Shown: piece after piece, positions 27,990-36,007 of the stretch
How positions within the stretch are numbered: position 1 is the first letter of the stretch
Layout: every line of letters starts with the position of its first letter
DNA from: a virus
Virus record (IMG/VR): IMGVR_UViG_3300020183_000046
Coordinates: 1 to 64,000 of that record
Length of the DNA: 64,000 bases
Direction: 5' to 3' (one strand)
Position numbers and translations under genes: made by a program
The notes under the pieces: generated by a model
Database searches by the model: none
Told to the model about the DNA's origin: nothing
The model's input: the letters and a program-made list of their open reading frames with translations, nothing else

Positions 27990-28162
27990 ACTGAGGTCTC
28001 TTGGATGTACCTACAATACGAAGAAACCCCGCGCTTGGCGGGGTTCATGTGACACTTCTTGAAGTGGCTCAGGCGAGCTTTCGCTTGTCTTAGTGCCTGT
28101 GGCTTAAGGTGGCGCTTCTTCTCCTTCTTGGAGTGGTGCTGCCAGTTTGGTACGTTAGTCAC
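27986..28162 (-). CDS. Possible 58-residue basic ORF spanning the leader hairpins
   Basis: This ORF starts at a GTG (28162) with GGAGG 4 bases upstream and ends with an ATGA overlap at the cobT-like start, both good coding signs. It encodes a basic peptide (SKKEKKRHLKPQALRQAKAR). However, it contains the double-hairpin element and is more GC-rich than its neighbours. It may be a leader peptide whose translation affects the hairpins, or only an open frame over a regulatory region. Confidence 0.4.
   Translation of the reverse strand: MTNVPNWQHHSKKEKKRHLKPQALRQAKARLSHFKKCHMNPAKRGVSSYCRYIQETSV
28021..28046 (-). terminator. Intrinsic terminator upstream of cobT-like
   Basis: The minus strand forms AACCCCGC, loop CAAGC, GCGGGGTT, then TCTTC. 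The stem is 8 bp, but the T-run is short, so read-through is likely. It is the second hairpin of copy A of the double-hairpin element. Confidence 0.7.
28054..28067 (-). repeat. CACTT-N4-AAGTG hairpin, copy A
   Basis: This perfect 5-bp hairpin (CACTTCAAGAAGTG) precedes the terminator stem by 7 bases, as at 25031-25044. Further upstream (28068-28150) lies a GC-richer stretch with a small GCGA/TCGC inverted repeat. Confidence 0.6.
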
Positions 28163-28475
28163 GTTGCCTCCAGTCGTCGGGTTTGTCTTCGGTGAACCAG
28201 TCCACCATGTCATCCACACTATTAAAACCCCTTCTCCCGAATCTGTCAAGCCCCGTCCCACCAATATCAAGTTGGTTTAAAAAATCATCCATATCTCCCT
28301 CCTGCATATCTGGGTTCTCAGCAGTCCTACGTGCTTGACGGAGGATGGTAGCAGCAGAGCGATTTGCCTTAGCAAGTTTCTCTGCCCAGATCATATCTTC
28401 GAGACTTACTTCTTGATGTTTTGCAATCTTATCACAGATTCCTTCAAGGCGAAGACGATATTGTGCTGACAGCAT
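28155..28475 (-). CDS. Conserved cyanophage hypothetical protein, 106 residues
   Basis: The N-terminal 60 residues (LSAQYRLRLEGICDKIAKHQ, EDMIWAEKLAKANRSAATIL) are helical and resemble a protein I recall from many T4-like cyanophages. The C-terminus is acidic and contains DDMVDWFTEDKPDDW. The function is unknown. Its 3' end carries the GGAGG that could start the 58-residue ORF. Confidence 0.82.
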   Translation of the reverse strand: MLSAQYRLRLEGICDKIAKHQEVSLEDMIWAEKLAKANRSAATILRQARRTAENPDMQEGDMDDFLNQLDIGGTGLDRFGRRGFNSVDDMVDWFTEDKPDDWRQRD

Positions 28476-28508
28476 ATGAAATTTCTAGATGGGGTTGGTT
28501 AGCATTAA

Positions 28509-28703
28509 TTACTTGATCCTTGATTCCAAATCGTTAATCCTATTGAATTCTTGATATGCTCGTTCAGATCTCTCTGAGAGGATATCAGATATATCATTTA
28601 GGATAATTTCATTTTCAATTTGCTCATCCAGATAATTATCGATCGCTTCTTTCAGATACCTTTTACGATGCCATTCTGGAGTATATGGTTTGTAGTGTGT
28701 CAT
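28509..28703 (-). CDS. Conserved cyanophage hypothetical protein, 64 residues
   Basis: This small helical protein (MTHYKPYTPEWHRKRYLKEA) resembles one I recall near gp46 in cyanophages. It is acidic in the centre and has a coiled C-terminus. The function is unknown. A late-like AATAAATA lies 20 bases upstream and overlaps the gp46 stop. Confidence 0.85.
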   Translation of the reverse strand: MTHYKPYTPEWHRKRYLKEAIDNYLDEQIENEIILNDISDILSERSERAYQEFNRINDLESRIK

Positions 28704-28722
28704 GACAAAATGTATGATTTAT

Positions 28723-28730
28723 TATTTATT
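28723..28730 (-). promoter_or_regulatory. Late-promoter-like AATAAATA
   Basis: It lies 20 bases before the 28703 start and contains the gp46 stop codon TAA. It is one mismatch from the consensus, and the downstream gene is not obviously late. Confidence 0.4.
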
Positions 28731-30444
28731 CTTCTGTTATAACAGAGAAGTTCTGCTTTTTTTCTATACGAAGAATACTAGCAAACTTATCCTGCAATAC
28801 ATCTGGTTTATGAGAAATAACAAAAACATTTGTATTGTCAGAGAATGTCCTAAGGATTTTCATGAAGTCCTCTGTTCCAGAAGTATCCAGACTACTATCA
28901 AAAATTTCGTCCAGAATAAGGAGGTTGGTATTAGCACTGTTCTTCATCTTAGCAATAGTTCTCCAAGTAAACAACAGAGCTAAGTCTATTCGCATCTTTT
29001 CACCTTCGCTAAAAGAAGCATAAGAGAAGTCATCACGATAACGTGACTTGATGGTTTCCTCAAAGTTTTCACTAAGACTAAACGAAACATAAAAGTCCAA
29101 CTCTTTGAGATAACGGTTGATGAGTTGGTTCATCACGGGCAGATACCTTTTAATGATCTGGGATTTGATACCAGTATCTTTGAGCATGGAAAGGACAACC
29201 TCGTGGTTATCCCTTTTATGTTTTGTGGAAGAAAGTTCTTTTTCAATCGAAATTCCTTCCTTAGCCAACTCCTTTAATTTTTCTTGTTCCCGTATTAGGT
29301 TCGCCCCGCCACCATTTTGCTTTTCAATTTCTTCTTCAATTTTTCGTATAGAGTCTTGCTTCCACTGGATCTCCCTATTATTGGTAGAGATTTGCTGCTG
29401 GAGGTCTTGGTAATTTTTAAGAAACTCTTTTTTCTTATTGAGGGATTCAGTGATATCATGGATCTTAACCTTAAGATCTTTTGTAGCGGACTCTAGCTCC
29501 TCAATAGAGGATTCAATATTTGATTTCTTTTCTACTCTAAGTTCTTCAGTTATACTTTGCTTGCAAGTAGGGCACGTATCATTCTCTTCAAAGAATTTAT
29601 AGTCGCTCTTCAGTTTTTTAGATTTGTCTTGGAACTTAGATTCGAAGATTTTGAGTTTATCAAACTCATCTTCTACTGTACCACATTCATCGATTTGGTT
29701 TTGTATTCCCTCACACAATTCAAGGTTCTCAATATTGATACCTTGAATCAATTCAATCTCAGATCGAATGGAGTTAATACTCGATTGTCTTTGAACGTTG
29801 TTAGCTGCAGACTGCTCCTTCAGATCAGCAATAAATCTTTGTTGCAGTTGCACCTTTTCTTTAGCGATCTCCATCTTGTAATCAAGATCTCTAATATCAT
29901 CCCGAATGATTTTAATTCGATCTTTAAGAAGAAGATTCATCGTAGAGAAGATCTTGATATCAAGCAAGTCTTCAATAACTTCTCTACGATGCGCTGGAGG
30001 AAGCTGCATGAATGGAACAAAAGTAGATGAACCAAGAATGACAACCTGAGTGAATGACTTGAAATTCAACTTCAGAATGTTTTGCTCTAGGGACCTCTGC
30101 TGATCAACAGCTGAAGCTTCTTGATTCAACATTTGTCCATTCAGATGTACCTCAAAAATAGAGGGTTTGATTCCACGACGAACAAGATATTCTTTAGAAC
30201 CAACACTGAACTCTACTTCAACAAGGCAATCTTTTTCATTAATCGAGTTGATTAACTGGGGTTTGTTGATTTTCCGAAAGGGTTTGTTAAACAGGGCGAA
30301 GCAAATCGCATCCAAAAGAGTGGACTTGCCAGCACCATTACTACCCACGATCAGAGTAGAAGGACTGTTATCAAGACGCAGTTCAGTAAAAACATTTCCC
30401 GTAGAGAGAAAGTTTTTCCAACGTATAGACTTGAATATAATCAT
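28726..30444 (-). CDS. 46: Recombination endonuclease subunit, T4 gp46-like (Rad50/SbcC family)
   Basis: gp46 is the SMC-like ATPase that works with gp47 to resect DNA ends. This 572-residue protein has Walker A GSNGAGKSTLLDAICF near residue 34, a zinc-hook CPTCKQS near 290 between long coiled coils, and the Walker B/D-loop LLILDEIFDSSLD near 513. The signature SFSEGEKMRIDLALLF precedes it. It follows gp47 and the DUF3110 gene. Confidence 0.95.
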   Translation of the reverse strand: MIIFKSIRWKNFLSTGNVFTELRLDNSPSTLIVGSNGAGKSTLLDAICFALFNKPFRKINKPQLINSINEKDCLVEVEFSVGSKEYLVRRGIKPSIFEVHLNGQMLNQEASAVDQQRSLEQNILKLNFKSFTQVVILGSSTFVPFMQLPPAHRREVIEDLLDIKIFSTMNLLLKDRIKIIRDDIRDLDYKMEIAKEKVQLQQRFIADLKEQSAANNVQRQSSINSIRSEIELIQGINIENLELCEGIQNQIDECGTVEDEFDKLKIFESKFQDKSKKLKSDYKFFEENDTCPTCKQSITEELRVEKKSNIESSIEELESATKDLKVKIHDITESLNKKKEFLKNYQDLQQQISTNNREIQWKQDSIRKIEEEIEKQNGGGANLIREQEKLKELAKEGISIEKELSSTKHKRDNHEVVLSMLKDTGIKSQIIKRYLPVMNQLINRYLKELDFYVSFSLSENFEETIKSRYRDDFSYASFSEGEKMRIDLALLFTWRTIAKMKNSANTNLLILDEIFDSSLDTSGTEDFMKILRTFSDNTNVFVISHKPDVLQDKFASILRIEKKQNFSVITEE

Positions 30445-30460
30445 AATGAAAGGACAAAAA

Positions 30461-30721
30461 TTAATCTTCTCTAGGAGGTATCACTATATCGTCGGGAGTT
30501 ACGATATAGTATGGATGACCATGCTGCTCGCAAGCTCGCATAGCATTACGGTCTTCCACTTCTACTACTGACATTTCTGGAAAATCATCTGCTTCCAGAA
30601 GACCAGCATAGCGCACTGCGTCGTCTTTGTCAAGAAAAAGGTACACAATCTGCTCACCCTCATCTGAAGTGACAGCATATGCACCTTCTTCTTCATAACC
30701 TTTCAGTGCGAGTATGTACAT
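30461..30721 (-). CDS. DUF3110-like protein of cyanobacterial type
   Basis: This 86-residue protein has VYLFLDKDDAVRYAGLLEAD followed by DFPEMSVVEVEDRN and a C-terminal CEQHGHPYYIV. This is the pattern of DUF3110, a family found mainly in cyanobacteria. The role is unknown, and a host origin is likely. The ATG at 30721 shares one base with the gp47 stop (TGATG). Confidence 0.78.
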   Translation of the reverse strand: MYILALKGYEEEGAYAVTSDEGEQIVYLFLDKDDAVRYAGLLEADDFPEMSVVEVEDRNAMRACEQHGHPYYIVTPDDIVIPPRED

Positions 30722-31767
30722 CAAACAAGCTCCAGTGCTTCGACGTACAAAGATTTCAAAAGATTCTTGAGACCAGATTTATCTTGATGCTCAAGGTCAT
30801 CAACATACTTCTCAAGAATAGTGAGAGTGTCTTCAGTTTCAATATCAATTTCTTCTCGGAGATCTGATTCGAAAGAAGGGTCCTCGATGATCTTTACTTC
30901 ATGTACTCCTGCTGCAAAAAGTTGAGTTACAAAAAAATCAAACTTGTGAGAGTCATTTTTCTTTTCAACTACAACCTTAACAAATTTCTCTGAGTAATCT
31001 TTGTACTTAAACTTAGAACTATTTACCTTGCTTTCATCATAGTAAATCTTTTCATAGATTTCATATGGATTTTGAATGTACTCAAGTTCAAGAGTGTCTG
31101 TGTCAAAGATATGAAATCCTCTTTGATCTTTGTAATCATTCCAATAAATTTGGTAAGGATTGCCAAGGTACTTTACATTAGCTCTGGATGACTTGTGATG
31201 GTAGTGTCCCGAGAATACTTGCTTGAACTTTTTATAGCGACCGCTCTCATCACCGTGGTCCATGATGAGTCCTCTACGGACTTCAAATCCGTTGAGCTCA
31301 AGGTGCCCCATCGCACACTCGCAAGTTGTCTTTTCAATAAGTTGGAAAGTTTCTTCAGCATTTTCTTGATTGATCCATGGAACAAACAAAATACCCAAAC
31401 CACCAATATTCACTTCAGTTGGTTTTGAGTATATCTTAATATTATCATACTGCCCAAGAACGTTATCCAGGGTGTTGATGTTATTGGTATCTTTAAAGTA
31501 TGCCGTGTGATTACCAACAACAGAATAAACATTCACGCCCATTTTATCTAGGCGGTCGTAATAATTTTTTCTAGCCCAGTGAATAGACCACAAGTCAATA
31601 TTGCGGCGGTTGTCAAATGTATCACCTAAGTCAATTACTACTTTGATGTCACGTTCTTCCAGTGTTGGAAAAAAGATGTTGTTATAAAATTTTAGGAAGA
31701 AGTCATGAAAGATTCTGTTTGACTTTCTTGCTCCAAAATGCTGGTCTGTAATGATCGCTACTTTCAT
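30721..31767 (-). CDS. 47: Recombination endonuclease subunit, T4 gp47-like (Mre11/SbcD family)
   Basis: gp47 is the metallophosphoesterase nuclease partner of gp46. This 348-residue protein has all the motifs in order: ITDQHFG, DLGDTFDNRR, VVGNHTAY, MGHLELNG and FSGHYHHKS. It is nearly the same size as T4 gp47. A 65-base gap separates it from the next gene downstream of gp55. Confidence 0.95.
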   Translation of the reverse strand: MKVAIITDQHFGARKSNRIFHDFFLKFYNNIFFPTLEERDIKVVIDLGDTFDNRRNIDLWSIHWARKNYYDRLDKMGVNVYSVVGNHTAYFKDTNNINTLDNVLGQYDNIKIYSKPTEVNIGGLGILFVPWINQENAEETFQLIEKTTCECAMGHLELNGFEVRRGLIMDHGDESGRYKKFKQVFSGHYHHKSSRANVKYLGNPYQIYWNDYKDQRGFHIFDTDTLELEYIQNPYEIYEKIYYDESKVNSSKFKYKDYSEKFVKVVVEKKNDSHKFDFFVTQLFAAGVHEVKIIEDPSFESDLREEIDIETEDTLTILEKYVDDLEHQDKSGLKNLLKSLYVEALELV

Positions 31768-31832
31768 AATTTAAATACTCGTTACAACTTGCCACCTACG
31801 TAACCTTCGTGGGTTGAAATTGGATCTGGAAA

Positions 31833-32054
31833 TCATTTCTTCTTTTTATTCTTAGGTTCTTTGTGATCTAGAACTTCAACGTGACTTAAAAAATTACCAC
31901 CACGCTCAAACCACCTACGCTGCACATCTTCATAATTATCAAAGATAACAGATTCGCCAGTGCTTGTTACTAATTTATAATCGTGACGGAGATATGGTTC
32001 GTCAGATGTTTGTCGGAAATAGCGTGGATCAGAGGGGTCAATAAGCTGAGTCAT
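31833..32054 (-). CDS. Conserved cyanophage hypothetical protein, 73 residues
   Basis: This small protein (IDPSDPRYFRQTSDEPYLRH, then GESVIFDNYEDVQRRWFERG) ends in a lysine tail. I recall similar proteins close to gene 47 in cyanophages. The function is unknown. It overlaps the upstream gene at ATGA. The 65 bases downstream hold only a weak hairpin. Confidence 0.78.
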   Translation of the reverse strand: MTQLIDPSDPRYFRQTSDEPYLRHDYKLVTSTGESVIFDNYEDVQRRWFERGGNFLSHVEVLDHKEPKNKKKK

Positions 32055-32224
32055 TCGAGTGTAATTGCAGTGCGTGGGGTGTGGGGTGTACGGCGAATAG
32101 ATGATGCTTTGAATATTTTAGCAAAGGAAGAGTCCCATACAAGTTCTTCATCTGCTTCTGTTAGCGGACCCCAACGGGAGGTAGCAAGTGCTGATTTAAG
32201 TAGTGTTTTAATAAGATCAATCAT
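32051..32224 (-). CDS. Small hypothetical protein, about 57 residues
   Basis: From the ATG at 32224 the product starts MIDLIKTLLKSALATSRWGP and contains EADEELVWDSSFAKIF. I do not recognise it. Starts at 32230 (ATG) and 32236 (TTG) are also in frame. It is preceded by a 15-codon ORF (32217-32264) that overlaps the gp55 stop and this start, so translation may be coupled through it. Confidence 0.62.
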   Translation of the reverse strand: MIDLIKTLLKSALATSRWGPLTEADEELVWDSSFAKIFKASSIRRTPHTPRTAITLE

Positions 32225-32264
32225 AATCATTTGCAATACGTTCTAATTCTTCTTCGTTACTCAT
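32217..32264 (-). CDS. 15-residue micro-ORF after gene 55
   Basis: The ORF MSNEEELERIANDYD begins at an ATGA junction with the gp55 stop and ends overlapping the next start. It may serve only to carry ribosomes across the gap, or it may be the remains of a longer N-terminus. Confidence 0.35.
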   Translation of the reverse strand: MSNEEELERIANDYD

Positions 32265-32731
32265 TTGATTCTAATCTCTACGTTTTCTTTGATGGTGTTA
32301 TAGTCCGAAGAAAAATCGTTGTCATCAGAATGAAACACTTGTTCATATCCAGATCTAGTAAGAATTTTATTCTTGATTTCTAGCTGACGTTTTTCTTTTT
32401 GGATTCTACGCAAGAAAGCATAGTAGATGATCTGAGTAAAGTAAGCAAAGGGATTGCTTGATTTATCAGGATTAAAGTTCTCGATGTATTGAACGCAGTT
32501 CTCAATTCCATCACAGATCATATCCTCTCTGAACATGTAGTTCACGAAGTTTGGTTTGTATGATAAGTGAGTTGCGATCTTCAGAAAACACTCGCCAATA
32601 TAATTATTAATTTGAGGACGTGGTTCACCCTTCTCAGCAGCAACTTTGCACTTGCGTTTGAATTCGATGAGTTCCTCTAAGAATTCTTTGTTATTAACGT
32701 AGTGTTCTGATTTTCCAGTTTTCTTTGTCAT
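32261..32731 (-). CDS. 55: Late-transcription sigma factor, T4 gp55-like
   Basis: gp55 directs host RNA polymerase to TATAAATA late promoters. This 156-residue protein has INNYIGECFLKIATHLSYKP, MICDGIENCVQYIENFNPDK and SSNPFAYFTQIIYYAFLRRI, which match sigma region 2 as conserved in gp55. It lies directly downstream of a good sigma70-type promoter and is a single early unit. The late motifs across the window are its expected targets. Confidence 0.95.
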   Translation of the reverse strand: MTKKTGKSEHYVNNKEFLEELIEFKRKCKVAAEKGEPRPQINNYIGECFLKIATHLSYKPNFVNYMFREDMICDGIENCVQYIENFNPDKSSNPFAYFTQIIYYAFLRRIQKEKRQLEIKNKILTRSGYEQVFHSDDNDFSSDYNTIKENVEIRIK

Positions 32732-32758
32732 TCATACAACATGTATTGATTTTCTATA

Positions 32759-32787
32759 AGTGTAGCAAATTGAACTGCGTAAGTCAA
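32759..32787 (-). promoter_or_regulatory. Sigma70-type promoter for gene 55
   Basis: The minus strand reads TTGACT (32787-32782), a 17-base spacer and TACACT (32764-32759), 28 bases upstream of the gp55 ATG. Confidence 0.75.
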
Positions 32788-32792
32788 GGGGC

Positions 32793-32821
32793 TTGACAGA
32801 CCCCCCAAAAAACGATACAAT
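32793..32821 (+). promoter_or_regulatory. Sigma70-type promoter facing rightwards (antisense)
   Basis: The plus strand reads TTGACA (32793-32798), a 17-base spacer and TACAAT (32816-32821). It faces away from gene 55, and its -35 box is 5 bases from that of the gene 55 promoter. No plus-strand gene lies ahead. Confidence 0.55.
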
Positions 32822-32837
32822 AACCCTGTGGAGGGTT
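32807..32837 (-). terminator. Weak hairpin terminator candidate
   Basis: AACCCT/AGGGTT with a 4-base loop follows the 32858 stop. The T-run is about 10 bases beyond the stem, so it is a poor terminator. Confidence 0.35.
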
Positions 32838-32857
32838 CAAAAAATAGTTAATAGCTT

Positions 32858-33241
32858 TTATCTTTTAAATAGATTCTCTAATCTTTTTCTAGCTTCTTCT
32901 ACAGATCCAAGTCTTCCTATCCCGTTTGTCTTGTCTACATTCAATTGATTTGAATCACGATTTAATTTTCTCAAAGAGAGCTTGTAGAATACTTCGACTT
33001 CTGAACTGACTTCTACAAGTGTGACAATTTTTTCTTTTGGAATAATGAATACAGTTTCATTTGAGAACTTCATCCAGGGTCCAACTTTGGCTCCTGCTTT
33101 CCTACCGAGTTGAACTTCTTCTACTTCGATTGGATTCTCAACAATTACATATTCTCCAGCTTCATCATTAACAGGACAAACGACAGCAAGAATCTCTTCA
33201 CCAGTAATTAGTTTTAGTGCGGCAAGAAATTCCTCATCCAT
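32858..33241 (-). CDS. Sm-like family hypothetical protein, 127 residues
   Basis: From the ATG at 33241 the protein begins MDEEFLAALKLITGEEILAV and continues VGPWMKFSNETVFIIPKEKI, then VTLVEVSSEVEVFY. The order and spacing of these elements match the family at 17171-18166. A longer start at 33277 would overlap UvsW and is less likely. The function is unknown. It ends the UvsY-UvsW unit. Confidence 0.82.
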   Translation of the reverse strand: MDEEFLAALKLITGEEILAVVCPVNDEAGEYVIVENPIEVEEVQLGRKAGAKVGPWMKFSNETVFIIPKEKIVTLVEVSSEVEVFYKLSLRKLNRDSNQLNVDKTNGIGRLGSVEEARKRLENLFKR

Positions 33242-33242
33242 T

Positions 33243-34715
33243 TTAGTTATCTCGAATGCGAACATCGATGAATTCATAATTAAAGTTTTCTTCGTTGTAT
33301 ATTTTTACTCTTTCTACTAAGTGATTGAGTGTATAGTTTTTTTTTGATCCTTTTGATATATCGTCAGCAATATCATAAAGTACTGCTTTTCTTTTGTTCT
33401 CACCTTTTCTGAGAACGCGCCCGATACTTTGTAAGTTTCTTACTCTTGATTTTGACGGGGAGGCAAATACAACATTATGAAGATTACGAATGTTGATGCC
33501 TGTACTAAATGTTCCGTATGATGCAACGATGATAGAGTTCGATGTAGTCTCTGCGATTTGTCTAACTTTCTCGCGGTCTTCGACTTCTACTCCCCCGTGT
33601 ACCAAGAAGACCAATCGATCTTCTCCAACTTTATTATTTATGAGATCAAATAAAGGCATACCATGACGCTCAACGTAGTTAAACAGCACGAGAGTATTAC
33701 CCTCAAGATCACACACCAGATTGCGAATGAATTTGTTTCTACCAGAATGCTCTACAAGGTAATCAATCTCTTGCTGGTAGCTATCAAATGCTTTTGAGTC
33801 ATGCTTTAGAATAAGAACCTTAATTTCAAATTCAGAGAGATGCCCCTGTTGAATAAGACTCTCAGTCTTAATGACTTTATTGACAGCACCAAACACACCT
33901 TCAAGAACAAGGCGATTGGTTGCAGTTCCGTCTAATGTACCTGTGAACCCAACGCGGTATTTACAATCATGCAACTTATTCATGATCCCAGTGAGTGACT
34001 TAGCTTTAAAGAGATGTGCCTCGTCTCCAATCACTGCTCCAAAATCATTAAAGTAATTCTTAGGGAGCTTGTAGATAGACTGCCAAGTTGTAATCACCAC
34101 ATCCTTTTTGGAAATCGGAGATTGTCCACCATATACTTTATGGCAGTGGTGCTTAGCGTTCCAACCATAATCCTCAAAGTCCTTATACATCTGTTCGACC
34201 AGCGATGTAGTTGGGACAACGATGAGTGTCTTTAAATTCTTTTTCTCGAAGTATCTGATAATCGCATAGATCATCAGCGATTTTCCAGATCCAGTCGGAG
34301 ACAACAGAAGCTTCCTTTTGTTTCTCAGAGCTTCGTAGATGCCTTTGTATTGATAGTCTCTTACTTTATGTGGTATGTTTAGAGTCTTTACGAATTCTCC
34401 GATTCCTTCAGGGGTGACAAACTCATCCACTTCTGATGGAAGTCCGTAAAACTTGTTTTCTCTATAGACATATTCATACCCCCTTTCCTTGCAAAAACTT
34501 GTAACGTAAGGGAGAAGACCAACATAAATCTCGCCCGTACCAGGGGAGAATAATTTGATTTTGCCATCCCAGAACCTCTTCTTATAAGCTGACATGAATT
34601 TCGCTTGAGGTACATCAAACGTGAACTCGTCAGCTAACTCATATTGTACGTGCGGTTCACAATCAATCTTTAAATAAACCTCGTTCTTCTTTTCGATGAT
34701 GACACTAGACTTCAT
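33243..34715 (-). CDS. uvsW: UvsW-like DNA/RNA helicase
   Basis: UvsW is a superfamily 2 helicase that unwinds branched DNA and R-loops late in T4 infection. This 490-residue protein has LLSPTGSGKSLMIYAI (motif I), VVPTTSLVEQM, VIGDEAHLFKA (motif II), VGFTGTLDG (motif III), IVASYGTFSTGINI and LQSIGRVLRKG (motif VI). The N-terminal 80 residues fit the UvsW-specific domain. It overlaps the uvsY end by 11 bases. Confidence 0.95.
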   Translation of the reverse strand: MKSSVIIEKKNEVYLKIDCEPHVQYELADEFTFDVPQAKFMSAYKKRFWDGKIKLFSPGTGEIYVGLLPYVTSFCKERGYEYVYRENKFYGLPSEVDEFVTPEGIGEFVKTLNIPHKVRDYQYKGIYEALRNKRKLLLSPTGSGKSLMIYAIIRYFEKKNLKTLIVVPTTSLVEQMYKDFEDYGWNAKHHCHKVYGGQSPISKKDVVITTWQSIYKLPKNYFNDFGAVIGDEAHLFKAKSLTGIMNKLHDCKYRVGFTGTLDGTATNRLVLEGVFGAVNKVIKTESLIQQGHLSEFEIKVLILKHDSKAFDSYQQEIDYLVEHSGRNKFIRNLVCDLEGNTLVLFNYVERHGMPLFDLINNKVGEDRLVFLVHGGVEVEDREKVRQIAETTSNSIIVASYGTFSTGINIRNLHNVVFASPSKSRVRNLQSIGRVLRKGENKRKAVLYDIADDISKGSKKNYTLNHLVERVKIYNEENFNYEFIDVRIRDN

Positions 34716-35118
34716 AACCTTTCAAAAATTTGGCAAACTCAATCGCGTTCTTAATATGGAATGAACGATTGTTAATTGCCGTGATGATGGTCTTTAGTGA
34801 TTCGACCATCTGGTTATAATACTTAAGTTTCAGAACCGCTCTTTGATATTCTTCGTCAGAGTCTATGTAGATGCCTACATCTTGTTTGAGAAGTTTAATG
34901 TGAAAAGGTTTTTCTGATTTGCCAGTATAAAATTCCCAACGATCACGGTATACCGATTTTACGGTTAGCTCTTGCTGATCCCGAAGAACCGCAAAACTAT
35001 TGTATAGTCTTAAATATTTAGCATGTAATCTGGGGATCGATAATGAGTCATGATCTAATTTTTCATCATCTAAGTGGGAATCCTTTTCCCACATTTCGTC
35101 AAGGGTTTCAAGATTCAT
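34705..35118 (-). CDS. uvsY: Recombination mediator UvsY
   Basis: UvsY loads UvsX onto gp32-coated single-stranded DNA. This 137-residue protein starts NLETLDEMWEKDSHLD and contains SIPRLHAKYLRLYNSF and YQRAVLKLKYYNQMVESLKT, all characteristic of UvsY. The size equals T4 UvsY. It overlaps both neighbours by a few bases. Confidence 0.94.
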   Translation of the reverse strand: MNLETLDEMWEKDSHLDDEKLDHDSLSIPRLHAKYLRLYNSFAVLRDQQELTVKSVYRDRWEFYTGKSEKPFHIKLLKQDVGIYIDSDEEYQRAVLKLKYYNQMVESLKTIITAINNRSFHIKNAIEFAKFLKGYEV

Positions 35119-35672
35119 ACAATCTGTCCGTCAGAGTCAGTGATTTCATATAAAGTATACTTGAAATTTACCTCTGCTGTAAAGTAATTAATATCTGTAG
35201 CAGTGGAATCAAATTCCAAGGTTGTTAAACTAGTTGGCCAAATATTGTAAAAATTGACACTCGATACTGTATTGTAGTTGCTATTAAGAATCAGTAGACG
35301 TGCGTCACTCATTTGTTTAGTGAAGCTTGTAGATCTACCTGATTCATCTACAGTTTGAATATACTCATAGAACTCTTCCCATTCCTGTGGGTTTGTGAGT
35401 CCTTTGAGCCATCTGTAAATCTCATAATAATTATCAAGTGTTTCGTTCACCAGGAATCTGAGATTCAGATCTCCGTATGTGATCTTGTCTCCTGGTACAC
35501 TGAAATCTTTGATTGGTGTTTGGATTTCTCGAATACCAATATTCACATCTGGAATCGAAGCTGATTGGCAGAAGTAGTCCACGTTTGGAGTTCTACCAAT
35601 AACAAATTTGAATCCTACTGGAGATAAGAAGTTTTGATTTCTTGGAGAAAATAAATTTGTTTCAGACGCCAT
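35115..35672 (-). CDS. T4 gp19/gp54-like tail protein
   Basis: From the ATG at 35672 this is 185 residues. SPVGFKFVIGRTPNVDYFCQ, IKDFSVPGDKITYGDLNLRF and NYYEIYRWLKGLTNP are typical of the T4 gp19-type tail-tube fold. The true tube protein is at 41077-41679, so this one is more likely a baseplate-tube adaptor such as gp54 or gp48, but I cannot tell which. It lies apart from the tail block, before uvsY. Confidence 0.75.
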   Translation of the reverse strand: MASETNLFSPRNQNFLSPVGFKFVIGRTPNVDYFCQSASIPDVNIGIREIQTPIKDFSVPGDKITYGDLNLRFLVNETLDNYYEIYRWLKGLTNPQEWEEFYEYIQTVDESGRSTSFTKQMSDARLLILNSNYNTVSSVNFYNIWPTSLTTLEFDSTATDINYFTAEVNFKYTLYEITDSDGQIV

Positions 35673-35823
35673 CTTTCTTATCACCACTAATCATATTTAG
35701 TTTCATACTGTCACAGGGTAAAGTAACTGATTCCACATCCACATAGCGCATGTAATCAACCTTACAAACGTTAGGTCCGATTTCTGCCATACCAATAATC
35801 GCAAATGCGATTAGGTCAATCAT
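35662..35823 (-). CDS. Small conserved cyanophage protein, 53 residues
   Basis: This ORF (MIDLIAFAIIGMAEIGPNVC, then VDVESVTLPCDSM) starts at an ATGA junction with the lysine-rich gene and overlaps the next start by 11 bases. It resembles small proteins I recall downstream of gene 23 in cyanophages. The function is unknown. Confidence 0.7.
   Translation of the reverse strand: MIDLIAFAIIGMAEIGPNVCKVDYMRYVDVESVTLPCDSMKLNMISGDKKDGV
35694..35701 (-). promoter_or_regulatory. Relaxed late-promoter-like ACTAAATA
   Basis: It lies 22 bases upstream of the 35672 start, inside the 53-residue ORF, and has two mismatches from TATAAATA. Confidence 0.35.
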
Positions 35824-35927
35824 TTTTTCTTTCCTCCGTTCTTAGCTTTATTAGCGGTAGCGTTACCTTGGTTTTGCTTTTTATTATTGGCAGATCCTTT
35901 CTTGCCTTTGTTAGCTGACTTCGCCAT
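35820..35927 (-). CDS. Short lysine/asparagine-rich protein, 35 residues
   Basis: From the ATG at 35927 the product is MAKSANKGKKGSANNKKQNQ and continues to a GGKKK end. It is strongly basic and low in complexity, so binding to DNA or RNA is possible. A GATAAATA late-like element lies 23 bases upstream, directly after the gene 23 terminator. Confidence 0.65.
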   Translation of the reverse strand: MAKSANKGKKGSANNKKQNQGNATANKAKNGGKKK

Positions 35928-35949
35928 GGTACATGTGCGTGGAATAATA

Positions 35950-35957
35950 TATTTATC
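35950..35957 (-). promoter_or_regulatory. Late-promoter-like GATAAATA
   Basis: One mismatch from TATAAATA, 23 bases upstream of the 35927 start and 6 bases after the T-run of the gene 23 terminator. Confidence 0.55.
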
Positions 35958-35962
35958 CCAAT

Positions 35963-35986
35963 AAAAAAGGACCTCCGAAGAGGTCC
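35963..35986 (-). terminator. Strong intrinsic terminator after gene 23
   Basis: The minus strand forms GGACCTC, a TTCG tetraloop, GAGGTCC and six Ts. The stem starts about 20 bases after the gp23 stop. The UUCG loop makes it very stable. Confidence 0.95.
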
Positions 35987-36007
35987 CAGTAAATGTGAGG
36001 GAAAGAC

